A DNA stretch of 14,596 nt, from positions 1-14,596 of the forward strand of contig JBQTHI010000087.1 of NCBI GenBank assembly GCA_052390035.1, given 5' to 3'. The translations under genes were made by a program, and so were the position numbers. Below, piece by piece: positions 13,847 to 14,596 of this stretch; position 1 is the stretch's first letter, and each line of letters starts with the position of its first letter. The stretch comes from JBQTHI01 sp052390035 (GTDB lineage Bacteria > Actinomycetota > Acidimicrobiia > Spongiisociales > ZC4RG35). The notes below the pieces were generated by a model. It searched no databases, was not told where the DNA came from, and saw nothing but the letters and a program-made list of their open reading frames with translations.

Positions 13847-14596
13847 CAGCTGGAGCGATGAATCGGCACGCGCACGCTGTTGAGAACCGAGCCAACCACG
13901 TCCGCGGCGGTTACCCCTCGCATGCGCGCCTCAGGCTGAAACGAGAGACGGTGCTCCAGAACCGTTCCGGCCAACGCCTTGACGTCGTCGGGAGTGACAT
14001 AGTCGCGCCCTTCCGACGCCGCCCGGGCGCGCGAGGCTCTCTGCAGATATAGGGCAGATCTTGGACTTGCCCCCAGCAGCACCTCCGGATGCCGGCGCGA
14101 ACCTTCAATTACGTCGATCACATACCCCCGCACCGACGGTAATACCTCGACCTGGCGAGCCACTTCGATCATCGCTTGCACCTCGGCGGCGGTCACCACC
14201 GGTCCCAGGTCGATGAAAGTGGATCGAAGCCCGTGGGTCTCCATCATCTCCAACTCTTTCTCGCGGCTGGGGTAGCCAAGTGAGACCCGCATCATGAAAC
14301 GGTCGAGCTGCGACTCGGGTAGCGGATAGGTCCCCTCGTGTTCTATCGGGTTCTGGGTACTGACCACCATGAACGGATCCGGCAATCCTCGGGTCACTCC
14401 ATCGGTAGTCACCTGTCGCTCTTCCATCGCCTCCAAAAGGGCGGCCTGGGTTTTGGGACTGGCCCGGTTGATCTCGTCACCTACGACGATGTTGGAGAAT
14501 ATCGGACCCGGCTTTAAAACGAACGACGACTGTTGACGATCCCACACCGAAACGACGGTTACGTCAGAGGGGAGCAGATCCGGGGTGAACTGGATC
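13846..14596 (-). CDS. moxR: MoxR-family AAA+ ATPase, 3' part
   Basis: The gene runs off the right edge; 249 residues are in frame from 14595 to the TGA at 13846-13848. The visible part starts with IQFTPDLLPSDVT, the classic MoxR segment just after Walker A, so the P-loop lies outside the window. Then come Walker B GDEINRASPKTQ (D40-E41 of the fragment), sensor 1 STQNP, and ESQLDRF with the arginine finger; the lid domain has SPRSALYLQRASRARAASEGRDYVTPDDV. A GTG at 14545-14547 is an internal valine, not a start. MoxR ATPases act as chaperones that insert cofactors or activate partner proteins, often with VWA-type proteins; the DUF58 gene directly downstream is the expected partner. The family is certain; the client in this organism is unknown. 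Confidence 0.95.
   Translation of the reverse strand, partial: IQFTPDLLPSDVTVVSVWDRQQSSFVLKPGPIFSNIVVGDEINRASPKTQAALLEAMEERQVTTDGVTRGLPDPFMVVSTQNPIEHEGTYPLPESQLDRFMMRVSLGYPSREKELEMMETHGLRSTFIDLGPVVTAAEVQAMIEVARQVEVLPSVRGYVIDVIEGSRRHPEVLLGASPRSALYLQRASRARAASEGRDYVTPDDVKALAGTVLEHRLSFQPEARMRGVTAADVVGSVLNSVRVPIHRSS

Noticed and set aside
1..14596. CRISPR array, tRNA, insertion sequence or prophage remains
   Set aside because: No regularly spaced repeats, cloverleaf-like sequence, transposase or integrase motifs, or terminal inverted repeats were seen on either strand.

Overview
The window is ordinary, densely packed, high-GC chromosomal DNA with frequent GTG and TTG starts and almost no intergenic space. 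The presence of a DUF3040 membrane protein, a MerR-type regulator of the mycobacterial Rv1830 (ResR/McdR) kind, an AlkZ-like winged-helix protein and a fabD-fabH-acpP-fabF core points to an actinomycetote. A deep-branching class such as Acidimicrobiia is my best guess, but this is inference from gene content, not a phylogeny. I see no mobile element, CRISPR array, tRNA, rRNA, phage gene or sign of recent transfer, and no stretch over 300 bases lacks a gene.

Layout. Bases 1-401 hold the 3' part of a ChrB-type chromate-resistance domain. Convergent to it is an AlkZ-like (HTH_42) putative DNA glycosylase (421-1467, minus). A 30-bp divergent spacer then leads into a plus-strand run: low-specificity threonine aldolase (1498-2526), then a type II fatty-acid synthesis operon fabD-fabH-fabG-acpP-fabF (2560-6924). 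fabD/fabH and fabH/fabG overlap, while acpP has its own strong ribosome-binding site. Two minus-strand membrane-protein genes of unknown function (6921-7894) converge on fabF, with the stop codons interlocked.

From 7995, plus-strand genes encode DNA polymerase IV (dinB), a DUF3040 membrane protein and a MerR-family regulator. The short gaps before the last two genes carry several palindromes that look like promoter or operator elements. The right third is a minus-strand operon, read right to left: moxR (cut by the window edge), a DUF58 protein and a large membrane transglutaminase of the TgpA kind. The transglutaminase gene converges on the MerR gene and overlaps it by 44 bp.

How they work together. 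The central block makes fatty acids: FabD loads malonyl onto ACP, FabH primes, FabF extends and FabG reduces; dehydratase and enoyl reductase must lie elsewhere. The right side looks like an envelope- and division-linked neighbourhood, because DUF3040, ResR/McdR-like and MoxR-DUF58-transglutaminase genes tend in other actinobacteria to sit near or act on the division machinery. I found no clear previously undescribed system. The most checkable oddities are the acyl-pocket residues of FabF, the C-terminal tail on FabH, the palindrome cluster before the DUF3040 gene, and the tightly interlocked convergent gene ends.
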